Under the pieces are notes generated by a model. That model saw only the letters and a list, made by a program, of their open reading frames with translations, did not search any database and had not been told where the DNA came from. This document shows, piece after piece, positions 33,554 to 44,756 of a stretch of DNA of 64,000 nucleotides. Positions within the stretch are counted from its first letter, which is position 1, and every line of letters begins with the position of its first letter. Both the position numbers and the translations under genes were made by a program. Location: assembly GCA_034509735.1 (NCBI GenBank), contig JACGWO010000012.1:10955983-11019982 (forward strand). Direction: 5' to 3'. This DNA is from Sesamum alatum. Its lineage: Eukaryota; Streptophyta; Magnoliopsida; Lamiales; Pedaliaceae.

Positions 33554-35547
33554 TGTTAGAATAGGTGACCATGTAAGCCAATTTTGGCAGGAATATGTAA
33601 CCTATGTCTAGACAATTTTAGGTGTTTGATAAAACATTTATGAATAAAGAAGTGAAAAGTTCATATGGCAATACTTTGTTTACGTTCACTTATATCTGCT
33701 TTACATATCTGTTCACTACGCAAACAAAGCCCACGGACTGAGAATCGATTTCGGGGATTGGGACTACGCTTGGAGGTAGGTCCATGAAATCAGTCTTACC
33801 GAATCAGTCCGAAAATCTCCAAGTCAAGGAATCCCGAAAATGGGTACCGGGATTCCCTTTGAGACTTGCACTAAGCATCTGCTGTCGTATTTTCATCGAC
33901 GGGTGACGAAGGTCGTCTAAGCAGTGTTAGTGGGTCAGCATGCTAGGAAGCAGCTGACTGAGGTGACTCGCGGGAACCGTCTTACGGAGGACCTTGAGTA
34001 TGGTCTGCAAGGTATGACGTATTCCCGGTTCCAACGGTACAGGTCAAGTCCTTTGACTTGAGGAACTGCTGAGTTTACCTGCGCATCAGGTCCGTATCTT
34101 AGATATGGTGAGAGATTGCCAAAATACTCTTGAGTAGTCATAAGCCATGTCTAGTGCAGCTCGGGTGTACAAAGTGACAGTAGTTTCCAAGAAAGGATCT
34201 GTCTCCTGTCAAAAGGTATTGACAGTTGAGTCTCATGTATGCTCTGTGTCTTGTCCCTAAAATCTGTGGCCACAGTAACTGAACAGAAGGGAAGGTTTCC
34301 CTTGTGGCGTTTAGTAATAACAGACCGACACTTAGGTCCAAAATGGGTACCTGCATTTTCTGTGCCCTAGACTCTAAGTGATGAGACCGAAGACAGAAGG
34401 ACAAGTGTACTGTTAGGGCCTAAATGTTCACCCCCGATTATTTTACCTAGTCTCTAGTGCCATGGACCGTTGCTAGATGGTCACCCATGGTAACGGGCGG
34501 ATTCTAGGAATCCGACCAAGTTTAGCTGAAAGGTGAACCTAAAGAGTCGCACACTATCCACACACACTTAAGTATTTAATTTGGTATTAAATATTGGAGT
34601 AAAGGAATGATTAAATTAGATTTAATCGGGTCCTATATTTTCTTTGAGAAATTAATTCCTTCTATTTGATAAAGGGAATTAAATTAATAAATTAGATTTA
34701 TTAAGGGAATTGATTTAATGGGCCTAGAATAAATATTAATATTTATTTATTATATTTATTTGGACTTTTGGAATATTTAATGGAATTTAAATATTCCATT
34801 AAATTAAAATCAACGGTTGAGATGGAAAGGGGAGATGGAAGGCTAGGATTGGTTTGACTAGGTCAAACACTAGTTTGACTAGGACTTTGACTAGGTCAAA
34901 ATCCTAGTCAAATTAGAGTTCTTAGAGTTGGAGTTTAAAGAGGATTAAACTCCTCCTCTACATAAACCTCTAGCTTCCAACAATTGAAGGATGATGAAAT
35001 TCCAACACACACACACAACACACAATTTTCGGCCCCCTCTCCCATCTCTCTCGTCCGCCCTCTATCTCCACTCTCTCCAAGAAATTATTTTCTAGTTCTC
35101 TTGTTCTTGGAACATTAGAACTTAAATGAATCAATACCGTTAATTGATAATGTGTCGTTGATTCATCCACTCCAAAATATACACTTGTTCGTTGCTAGCA
35201 CGACGTACAAGATACGTGGGTGGATCGTGTGTCACGATTTGGAGTGTCTCAAGAATGAGATCTCGGTGCAAAACGAGGAACAACGCGTGTAGCCGTTGAA
35301 CACAAAAACGACAACGGGTAGGTCTCGTTTAATATTTTCGTCCTCTTTAATTTTCTACCCTATGGCCTCCATGATCTTTATATGTTCTTTAATCATGAGA
35401 TACACCAAACACCCGGAAATCTCAAGGGTACACCCCTTGAGCGTGTTCTTTAATTCATTAAAGCATGCTTTAATTTTTGTATTTTATTTTATATCGCGCT
35501 TTCCGCATTCGCGCAACTTCCCGGGACAACCCACGATTTTCTTTTCA
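33554..35547 (+). repeat. A-type LTR of the permuted fragment
   Basis: It starts TGTTAGAATAGGTGACCATG and ends GATTTTCTTTTCA. It carries the conserved LTR block at about 34,445-34,497 and the TTTGACTAG cluster at 34,855-34,912. It is followed by a primer site, so it behaves as a 5' LTR although gag lies directly upstream. Confidence 0.9.
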
Positions 35548-35548
35548 A

Positions 35549-35560
35549 TGGTATCAGAGT
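35549..35560 (+). other. tRNA primer binding site of the A-type fragment
   Basis: TGGTATCAGAGT follows the LTR end after one base. It matches the initiator Met tRNA complement except at the last position. Confidence 0.85.
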
Positions 35561-35580
35561 CCGGTTCGGTGTATAGGCCT

Positions 35581-36558
35581 ATTGGCTTTCTGGTCACCTA
35601 TTCTAACAAACGATCCTTGGCACTAGAGATTAGGTGAATATTGGTGTGAACATTGAGGCGCCTATAGGTATAGTCCTTCTGTCTACTGTCTACCATCTCC
35701 CGGCCCATCTAGGATATGAAATTGGGCGTCAGTCCCATCCTTGATTAGACGTCATGCTTAATACTCGAGACTACGCATGCCTCATTACATCGACACAGAA
35801 AATCATTTCATGGTCGATCAACCACTGTGGCCACAAGTTTAAGAAGTATGAACGTGTGTCCTGCATACGAGATACCTCTATCACATACTGACAGGGGACG
35901 GATCCTCTTCTTGAAACATCATCCTTGCTACACATTCTGACTGCATTGGACAAGGCTTATAATGACCATCTTACAGAATGATCACCTCTTGCCAAATTCA
36001 AGATACAGTCATCGTGTGCACGTGACTGCCATGGTCCTCAAGTCTGAGGACTACTCCCGTACTAATGGAATTGGAAAAATCCAATCATACCGACCAAGCC
36101 TCCAAGGCTTCCATATGATGATCCCCGCGATTCAGCTCAATCAGTTCGACCCCAATTAACTAACCCACCAAGATCGTATAAGCATCCCACGTCTGTCGCC
36201 GATGAAACACGGCACTCATCCAATGAATATGACTCTTGGTGCAAGTCTCTATAGAACTCTCGATGCCCTGTCTCGAGGTCCTTGACGTAAAACGTTTCAA
36301 GCCAACCCTTTATCAGTTGGTTTCATAACCACCATCTAATGCGTGGCCCAACTGCATGAGTTGTTAATCGTGATATGTGGGTTTTTGTTGTGATATGTGT
36401 AAAACAACATTTAACATATGAAAAATGAGCACAACAAAGATAGTACTAATGGTAATGAACACTCATTTTATTCATTACAAAATATTACATTACATCAAGT
36501 TGTCAAATAGGTTACAAAATGCCAAATATAATTGGCTTTTCGGTCATTTATTCTAACA
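35581..36558 (-). repeat. C-type LTR remnants
   Basis: The first 28 bp (35,581-35,608) are an LTR terminus ending GGTCACCTATTCTAACA. From 35,609 a second, longer LTR piece starts in the LTR interior and ends TTATTCTAACA at 36,558. No polypurine tract follows, so this is an outer LTR boundary. Ordinary intergenic DNA begins at 36,559. Confidence 0.75.
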
Positions 36559-36859
36559 ATTTGATGGGACGTGATGGATAATTAGATAAAAAGTAACTGC
36601 GGTGAGGCAAAAATTTGAAAATATTATTTTTATAAAAAGTGGTCTTGATTGAATTTAATCACAAGAGTGATTGTTGAAAAATAAGCCAAACATCACAAGG
36701 TATTAATTGCATTTGCACTAAAAAACGCAGATTTAACATGTTCAATCATAGGGTCAAATGGACACTTTAACCAAACTAGATTTGAAAAAATTAACGTTGA
36801 GGGCACCTTAATTATTAAAACAATTAAGGTAAAGCCACCTAATTCAATAGTTCCCACGC
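36559..36859. other. AT-rich intergenic DNA, nothing recognised
   Basis: About 300 bp without coding or repeat structure that I can identify. Confidence 0.6.
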
Positions 36860-36867
36860 AATAGAAT

Positions 36868-37821
36868 CAATGTTTACAACTCGGATCGAACTGGCCAGTT
36901 CGATCGGTCCGATCGAAAATCGAATCTGCATTCGGTCCATTTAAGAATATAAAAACCAAAAAGGTCATACTCAGAGTGGACCGATCAAAATTCATCAAAA
37001 CTGGCCAAAAATCGGCTAAAAACTGGACCAGTCAATTCGGTTTAATTTTAATTAAAAAAAAATAAAAAAAACAAAAAAAAATGAAGAGAAGAAGAACGAA
37101 AAACATACCTTGTCTTGGCGGCAGCCATGGCTTTTGTTCAAGTGCAGCAAGCAATGTTTTCCTCTCTCTCTCTCTCTCGCTCTCTTCATGTTTTTCTCTC
37201 TCTTTAAACTTTATCACTCTCTCTCCCTCTCTCTAATTTTAGGGTTGTGAAATGGGTTTCTTAGAAAATATGTTTTTAACCTTTTTCTTTGTGAAGCCCA
37301 ATTCTTGCATAAATAAGTTGAAGAAATGTGAAAGGATAATCGTTACAATTTTATTACTTACTTTTAATTATTATTTTTTCAATTTCTAATTTTGATTTTT
37401 ATTATCTTTTAATTTCTAATTGTCATTATTTTTATCAAATTTGATGTTAATTTTAGATGGGGTTACATTCTAGTTTATTCATTTTATAAATTCTAACAAT
37501 ACCATTATAATATTTTATATATTATTTGTTATAAATAGTTGAATTTCTTTTTATGAGTTTATTGTTAAATTGTATTGGACAATTATTATTGTTGTTAATT
37601 AAAAGGAATTTATATTAAAATTTTTGAAAGGATTTTATTTAAATATATTGTACCTTTTAGCTTAATTAATTAATATATAATGTATTAAACATGTTATATA
37701 TATATATACAAAAAGTTTGGGTTAATCGAGCTTTTTCAATCCGATTCAATCAATCGGACCAGTTACCCAATAATTTAGAATGTTATCCGATTCGATCTCC
37801 GATTTGATTCTAAAAACATTG
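36868..37821. mobile_element. hAT-type non-autonomous transposon, 954 bp
   Basis: The ends are CAATGTTTACAA and, on the other strand, CAATGTTTTTAGAA. Both are followed by GATC/CGGATC-rich subterminal sequence. The element is flanked by the 8-bp direct repeat AATAGAAT (36,860-36,867 and 37,822-37,829), the size typical of hAT insertions. No transposase is visible. A CT-rich microsatellite lies at about 37,158-37,236. Confidence 0.8.
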
Positions 37822-37829
37822 AATAGAAT

Positions 37830-38459
37830 ATAATAGTACATATAAAAACCATGTACGTAGTGCTTCAACTTGAATGTGAACTGGTAAGTCATATATATAA
37901 TTCCCTATAAAACTGTTAATTTCACACTGTCTTTCAAACGACTTTTGAAATTTAACTTGACTTGTACCTACTCTCCAATAATTCATCATTTATGTACTCC
38001 TTTCATTATGGTTTAGATGAAAAATCCTGACACCAACACAAAAATATTTACATAAGCTTTAATTTTATCTTACCCCTCTTTTATTAACAAAAATATGCAA
38101 GTAGTATTTTTTTTGCTTGTAAGGGAATGAAGTAATATATATATATATATATAAAGTCAAAAATATGTAATTATAATAAAATATTATTACCGAAGTATTG
38201 CGATTGGATAGAAAGTAGTCATTTGATGAATAAAAAAGAATCTAGTCATTGGCAATAATTCATACGGAATGTTGTATGAGGACAAAATTAAAAGTTTATG
38301 TATTGTTTTTACTGAGGTCAGTATTTTTTGTTCAAATCATAACAGAACGGGTAAAGTTGTAAATGGATAATTCTCGATTAGAGGGAAGTATAATTTTGTA
38401 TTTTCAATAGAGTTTAAGTGTAATTAATCCTATATGAAATTAACATTTTGATTTTAGCA
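37830..38459. other. AT-rich intergenic DNA with an AT microsatellite
   Basis: No gene is seen. A TATATA run lies near 38,135-38,153. Confidence 0.6.
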
Positions 38460-38468
38460 TAATATATT

Positions 38469-38747
38469 GGGATAATTACATTTACACCCCCTAACCTATG
38501 GTCTGTTTACACAAATCACCTCTGCCTTTTGAATAATTGCACATACACCACTAGAATGTAAACATTATATACACATACCACCCCTATTTTTTTAGAAAAT
38601 TACACTTTCACCCCTCAAAAGTATCGACATTATTACACAAATTACCCCTATTTTTTTGCTATCAAGGATGATTTCTGTAATTATGTAAAAAATAGAGATA
38701 ATTTGTGTAAGTAGACTATAGATCAAGGGTGTAAATGTAATTATCCC
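38469..38747. mobile_element. short TIR element, Mutator-like, 279 bp
   Basis: Both ends read GGGATAATTACATTTACACC inward, and the inverted similarity extends about 60 bp. The flanks carry the 9-bp direct repeat TAATATATT (38,460-38,468 and 38,748-38,756). There is no coding capacity. Confidence 0.85.
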
Positions 38748-38756
38748 TAATATATT

Positions 38757-40253
38757 CGCAATTTATGTGGCTCCCACTTCATTACTATTACTTAAAATTT
38801 GTTGTGTCCCACTTGATTTGTGACTAACAGGTGTAGTGACTCAAACAAATCTATATACAAGTCTCAAAAGCAAAAGCATAAATAAATCTATATATATGGT
38901 AAAACTGAAGCATTGAAACTAATTAAATAAACTAGTTAGTACCTCATGGAAAGGCATAAGAGAAATGTATTTTTTAAAAAAAATATTAAGTCAATAAAAA
39001 TATAAATAATTTATTTTTAAATATAAAATAAATAAATGATAAACAATTTACAATTAAAGCAATTAATTAGTATTAAATATGTTGAATACAAAAATGAATT
39101 TCAACTATTTCACTAACCATTTACCTAGAAAAATGAATGAATTGGGATAAAAATAAACAATGGTAAACTTATTTTAAAATTTGAATATAAAATAGACGAT
39201 AGTTGTTCAAGTGGTAAAATAAAATTCAAAGAGGCTACAGATAGTAACCAAAGTAAGCAGAATTAATTGTTTGAAAAATAAATAAATAAAAGTACAGGTA
39301 ATTCAAGTTTAAAATAAATGAGTGATAAATATTTCAAAGTTTAAATTTAAATTAATCAATATATAAAAATATAAATTATTATTTAGTATCAAAATAAATT
39401 TTAAAATGAATTACTAACCAACTCATCTAACAAATTTGTGAGTCTTTCAGATAAAAACAAATAATTTTATATTAATCTAAATTTAAATAAAAATAAAGAA
39501 CATTTTCCTATATGGCGCAATAAAATCCAAAGAAGCTATCAAATATACATATATATATATATATATATATGTGTTTACTTGGATAGTCTCTATGTTTTTA
39601 TTTTATTATACTAACTATCGTGGCACGTCGTTCTTACATGGATATAATAAATAATATTTCACATTTTGAAATATATTATAAATAACAATAAAATATATAA
39701 ATAAAAAAATCACATATTATCAACACAACAGAAGATTTGATTAAGGTGGTGTTAAAATAGTAATTTCAATTAATTTTTAAAATAATCTAATTAAAGATAT
39801 AATTGTTATATTTAAAATTGATGCATCAATGTCATTAACCGTTGTTTATGAATATAGAGACCCTTTCTTCTTTATATTAGTCTAGATATAATCGAATAAT
39901 TCAATGATCACTGATAAAATAAATATATTTGGAGCAGTTTATATGAAATAATTCAGGATTAGAAGAACCCATGAGGGATGGGTGCAGGCCATGCTGGCTG
40001 GTATTCAAACAAAGACAAATCACAACAGATAGAAGATACATATAAAATCTCAGAAGGGATTGAAGCAGCTGACAGCCGAACATGACAATAATATAAAGGA
40101 ATTGAATCAGAAGTATCCATTAAAGCCCGAGGATATTGAGATCTGATGTTGGAAACTTCACATGCTGTGGGCTGGCTGTCTGTCTGTCCCAGAAGTATCA
40201 TCAAGTAACTGGTAATAACTAGATATAGATAGTCTTATACATTGAAGAGCGCA
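38757..40253. other. AT-rich intergenic DNA downstream of the XTH gene
   Basis: No coding pattern is recognised. An AT microsatellite is at about 39,545-39,571. The part 39,590-39,890 resembles 44,200-44,430. The last ~250 bp should contain the XTH 3' UTR, but I saw no clear polyadenylation signal. Confidence 0.6.
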
Positions 40254-42434
40254 TCATATGTCTCTGTCTCTTTTACACTCGGCCGGAACAGTGGGGAACC
40301 TGACTCGATCTTTGCAGTAGTTGTAAATGGTGTACTTGTAGCGAACCCAACGGAGACGGCGCCATTGGAAGGAATCAAGGTCCTGGAATTCCTTCTGATC
40401 CCACCACCGTTTGCCCTGAGTGTCGCAGTACTTGGCCTGGACAGAGGCCTCACAACCGTCGATGTGGAAGCCCCGGTACGAAGCCACAAACGGAGCCTTG
40501 GACCAGTCGGTCTTCTCCAGCCCACCCCTTGTTGCCCAGTCGTCTGCATTCCACAAGCTCGAGTATATCTTCATGGGCTGGTTGAATGGGAACTTCACTC
40601 CCAAATCCTTGCTGTTCTTGAACACACGGATCGGCACATCGTCCACGAAGAATCTGCGTGTGTCCCCACATCAATCAAGAATCATCGTATCATGTCTTTA
40701 CAATACACTTTCGGCAAAAAGTAAAGCAAGACATTAGTAGATTTTGCAACCATGCATGCCTTTTTCAATGCATCACTTTCTAACAAAAAGTAATTCATGT
40801 CGCTGAACGACTTCAACAACGCTAGTGTGATAAAAGAATTCAAACCGACCAGACGGGACCAGCACTATATTTGTTTTGTGTATGTTTCAGTTCTGTTGGG
40901 AGTGTTTTTCAAAGTGTTTCCTGTTTTCCATCCTCCTCCATCAGCGGCATAAGAGCAAAGATTAAGATGTTAATGCTTCTTGAAAGTCAAAACGGGCACA
41001 TGATCCCGACTAATTAATTATACCCCACCAGATAATTACATTAAGTGGATACAGATGGAAACCATCCATCGATAGTCATTACGTTAATTTTAATTCGAGC
41101 CATAAATGAACGCACAGGATCCGGTCGGCCCCCTTACTTTCACGTGCCCGACACCTCAAGTCAAAAAGATATCAATTATAAGTCGCTGAGGTAGAAACTA
41201 ATCTATTATCAACAGAATCAGCCACAGAGACTCAGATAAACAAGAACTCAACTGTGAAAAATACACTTATCTATCATCAGGCAATCGAAACAAACAACAT
41301 AAGAAGCAAACTCCACGTAGATTTTGGTGTGCAGAATGAGAGTGCATGGTGTACTAGTCGTGCTCGACGGATGAATTTACAGTTCTCATCTTAAAGGTAT
41401 TAAATTCCCTATAGCAGCTCAAGGAGACATTATTGTTGTTTAAGTGACCTTGTCCATATGAATGTTAGGCAGTATGTGAAACCAATAATTACAATAATTG
41501 GTAAGTTATTATGATGCAAATGAAGGGCTTTAAACAAAGAAGAGATGCAGAGGAGAAAGCAAAGCAAACTTACACAATCTGGTAGAGGTTCCACAAGACA
41601 GAGTAAGTGTGGTATTCTTTTGTGGGATCAAACCAAAGATAAATCCTCTGCTCTTTGTCTCCTTTTCCCCCAGTGTACACATTGGTCTGCAAGATGTATG
41701 GCTGCCCAGTTCTGTTCCCCAAGAACTCAAAGTCTATCTCATCATGCTCTGAGTTTTGAGAAGATAGCTGAGAAAAGAAAAGAATTAACACAAATAACTC
41801 AAAACATGCCCATCAAAAGCTACAACACATTCAATCTTTCTTAACTAGTTATCTCAGCTAATTAACGAGCAAATTAAGGAGCATAAATGGGTAGAAAAGG
41901 AGATCCGAAATGGCCCTTTTCCCAAGAACAGAATACTCCATGTTATCTGCTCGTCCACCCAATAGATGCCAAGTAACAGTTCAAGATTATGAACAAAAGC
42001 AGCCCACAAACTATGGTCCAAAAAGCAATCTTTACTTACATAGAAAGCAGTAACAGTGCCAGCAGAATCTCCGGCAACCATCTTAATATGCATACTGAAG
42101 TGCCCAAACAGGTAGGAACCCTTTGACTGGAATCCAGTACCTAAACCAAAGAATCAAGAATTAGGCTCACTAAGTTCAAACCCTTTCTAACAATAGCATT
42201 TGCTAGATTAGGCTGAATAAAGTCCATGAATGAGCAAATTTTACCAGTGTAATTGTCAAGAACGAGCTGGATCTCTGAGCCACCATTGTAGTACTTGATG
42301 TGATCAAAAGCCCACGTGGGCACATAGTTCCTCCCGAAGGGCACATCCACTGGTTTCTTTGGAGCAGCCCCCAGAGCCCCAGAGAGCAGCATCAAGAAAC
42401 CAAGTGACAGGGTCCATAGGTGATGAGAACCCAT
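40254..42434 (-). CDS. xyloglucan endotransglucosylase/hydrolase (XTH), four exons
   Basis: This is an apoplastic glycoside hydrolase family 16 enzyme that cuts xyloglucan and rejoins it to another xyloglucan chain, remodelling the primary wall. Exons are 42,434-42,245, 42,140-42,040, 41,767-41,574 and 40,653-40,254. All introns are GT-AG, and the 885-nt CDS gives 294 residues, normal for the family. A signal peptide ([17 protein letters not shown]) is followed by the mature start. The active site [10 protein letters not shown] carries both catalytic Glu residues, with the conserved N-glycosylation site NRT straight after it. The C-terminal XET domain has four Cys (DGCEAS, KYCDT, YNYCKD, AECKR). 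It ends KRDRDI, like group I/II XTHs. No lesion is seen, so it is probably functional, and it is the only intact host gene in the window. Confidence 0.95.
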
Positions 42435-42574
42435 CTCTCTGCAAAGGCAAATGTGGCCAACTTAGAGCAAGAAATGAAGGGAGAAAGGCCTCTTCAAGAT
42501 TTTCAGTGCATAGCCTGAGAGGGAATGAGGAGCAGTGAGAGGGAGATGAGGAGAAACGGAGGAGTTTAAGGCCC

Positions 42575-42582
42575 TTTTTATA
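42575..42582 (-). promoter_or_regulatory. TATA box of the XTH gene
   Basis: The minus strand reads CTATAAAAAGG about 145 bp upstream of the start codon. This would leave a 5' UTR of roughly 110 nt, which includes a purine-rich stretch (42,478-42,562). Confidence 0.65.
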
Positions 42583-42659
42583 GCCCTATGGTGCCTAGTA
42601 ATTGCTAGTGTTACAAACATTTAAAATAAGGCCTTTCTGCAACAAAAGCTATGCCCCCT

Positions 42660-42660
<1 letters not shown>

Positions 42661-42690
<30 letters not shown>
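42661..42690. repeat. run of 30 C in the XTH promoter
   Basis: An uninterrupted C30 tract (G30 on the gene's sense strand) continues as ACCCCACCCC. It lies about 80 bp upstream of the TATA box. The length may be unreliable in an assembly. Confidence 0.9.
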
Positions 42691-43049
42691 ACCCCACCCC
42701 AAGGCCAATGGAAAAGAAAGAACAGAAATGTAAGATATGATGAGTACCTAAAACTCTACTTTGGGTAGATTAAGATATTGATATGCATGTGAAAAGGTTG
42801 AAACTTGGAGTGGAATTTAATAACTAAATTTGGTTTTTGTTGTTTTCAAATTTTTATCTTTATTTTTTTTTTTCAAATCTAATATTGATATTGACATGCG
42901 TCTTACATCGTTAGTAAATAAATACATTGTACAATTTATAAGCACAAAGATATCATTCTTTAACGAGACATTTTTTTTAAAATAAAATCATAAGGTTCAT
43001 GAAGTGAAGTAGACAGAAACTCATGCCACCATCATATATAAATAATGTA

Positions 43050-43478
43050 TTAATACAAATTCAATGGCAGAAATATTGACATGCAGAATAGGGATACAAC
43101 TAGCTATAAATCACGGATTTACAAAGCTTTGTATAGAAACTGATTCTTCACTTGTTTATAAACTTCTTAACAGGCTAGTACTTTCACCCAGCCACCTCTT
43201 GCAGGTCCTTCTGGATTGCCAGATACTATTAACTAGGATCAAAGAGACGAGCATAGTTTTTTGTCCAAGGGAAGGAAACCGAGTGGCGGACGCTTTGGCA
43301 AAGCAAGCTGCAGCACAACACTTCAAATCTGATGTTTTTGAACAATGCCCGATTTTTTTGGATAAACTTTTGCAAGAAAACATTGTACTCATGTTTCCTA
43401 GACTTAAGAAAAATGTCTGTAACCTTCCCACGCTGCAATTATGAATAAAATAATTACCATTTTATGTTCAAAAAATAT
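43050..43478 (+). mobile_element. 5'-truncated LINE, 429 bp
   Basis: A coding 3' end with an A-rich tail is flanked by the 16-bp direct repeat ATATATAAATAATGTA (43,034-43,049 and 43,479-43,494). Truncation at the 5' end plus a long target duplication is the mark of target-primed LINE insertion. Confidence 0.8.
43064..43444 (+). pseudogene. C-terminal RNase H-like domain of a plant LINE
   Basis: This 126-residue open frame matches the reverse-transcriptase-associated RNase H-like domain of plant L1-type LINEs. It shows AEILTCRIGIQLAINHGF, then CIETDSSLVYKLL with a catalytic-type Asp, and FCPREGNRVADALAKQA with the last Asp of the fold. The N-terminal strand of the domain with its first Asp is missing because the insertion is truncated. 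It lies upstream of the XTH gene on the other strand, with no sign of its own promoter. It is probably an inert fragment. Confidence 0.85.
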
Positions 43479-43494
43479 ATATATAAATAATGTA

Positions 43495-44753
43495 ATGTCT
43501 ATTTTATAATAATTTCTTCTTTATTTGTTTCATTTGAACGTATATGATATTATCAACACATTTCCTTGATTTATAACTTCGAATTTGTTATATTTATAAA
43601 AAAAAAAAAAGGGCATATCCTCAAAATAGAGGCAGGCATTCTTCCAATTTTTATCCGTAAGTGTGCATCATATGAGACCTAGGCATTGCCACAGAGGGGA
43701 TGAACACAACTTAGACAAGGGTGAGTGATGCTGAACAGAATATTACTTATTTTTGCTCTGCAAGAGAGACAGAGGCTGGGCCTCCAATCCATGTTTCTTT
43801 GGCTTTTCATTGATGATTTTTTTATATTTTTTCCCACTCATTTTTTTATATTTATTGAAAAAAAGAAGAAAAACTATTCTTGCAATTCTTCTCTACTTCT
43901 AGTATGGACCAATCACTTGTGTGGATTTACGGTTTCCTATCATAATTGGGCAGCTCAGTTCCATTACTTTTGAGTAACTTGTACAATGATGGTGGGCTGC
44001 ATCTGACCACAATTAATACGCACTACACGTACTAGATTCTAATTAATTCACATTGGCGGGTGAATTTCTTTATTTATCTTTACTATTTATTAACGGATAA
44101 ATTCCTAAAAGGATGGTAAAATATGAATTACCAAAAATGTAATTAACTATACTTATTTCTGGAAGAAATAATGATCTTTTCTTTATTAATTAATTAGTTG
44201 TTGTGAAATGCCTTTTTTACATTCATATAATAAATAATTTTTAATACTTTAAAATATATTATAAATAAAAATAAAATATATAAGTCAACATACAATATTT
44301 AAAAAAAAAAGAAAGAAAAAAAACAACACCAACTTAAGAATATTATCAACACAAATAAAAATTTGGTGTAGTAATATCATAAACCACAGTTTCTGAGTGA
44401 AATGTGTCTTTCCTTTTTATATTAATGTAAATATTATAAATATTTTTTTATTCATACAGATTTAAAGTTAGTTTATTTTGTTTCTTTTTATAGTCAATTC
44501 AAAAATATGATAAAAATTTGAGTACGTGCATATCGAGTGTACTTCAATTACTAGTACTTATGCCTTATTATAAATGAATAGCATTTTTTGGGTGTCTCAA
44601 TTTTTTTTGTCTTTAGTTTTTTTATTTTTTAAATTAATAGTTTTTTTTTTCTCCACCTCCAATTCTCTTTCTCTCAACTTAGACGTTTCTTTTCTTTCCC
44701 TACTCTTCCCTCTATAACTTCCCACAATTTTTATCTTTTTATCATTTTTTTAC
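43495..44753. other. AT-rich intergenic DNA
   Basis: No gene is recognised. The part 44,200-44,430 resembles 39,590-39,890, including ATATTATAAATAA...ATAAAATATATAA, a TATTATCAACACAA stretch and a similar TTTATATTA end. This suggests a dispersed repeat pair. Confidence 0.55.
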
Positions 44754-44756
44754 TTA

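Larger units (their letters stand above)
33061..35580 (+). mobile_element. circularly permuted A-type copia fragment
   Basis: The order on + is: leader end, gag N-terminal half, full LTR, primer site, start of leader. Gag joins the LTR exactly at its terminal TGTTAG. This matches a circle containing one LTR, primer site, leader and part of gag, opened within the leader. The flanks are element C1 leader (left) and a C-type LTR end (right), both in the opposite orientation. Confidence 0.7.

Noticed and set aside
37032..37217. Arg/Glu-rich 61-codon frame
   Set aside because: It is a translation of a CT microsatellite inside the hAT-type element.
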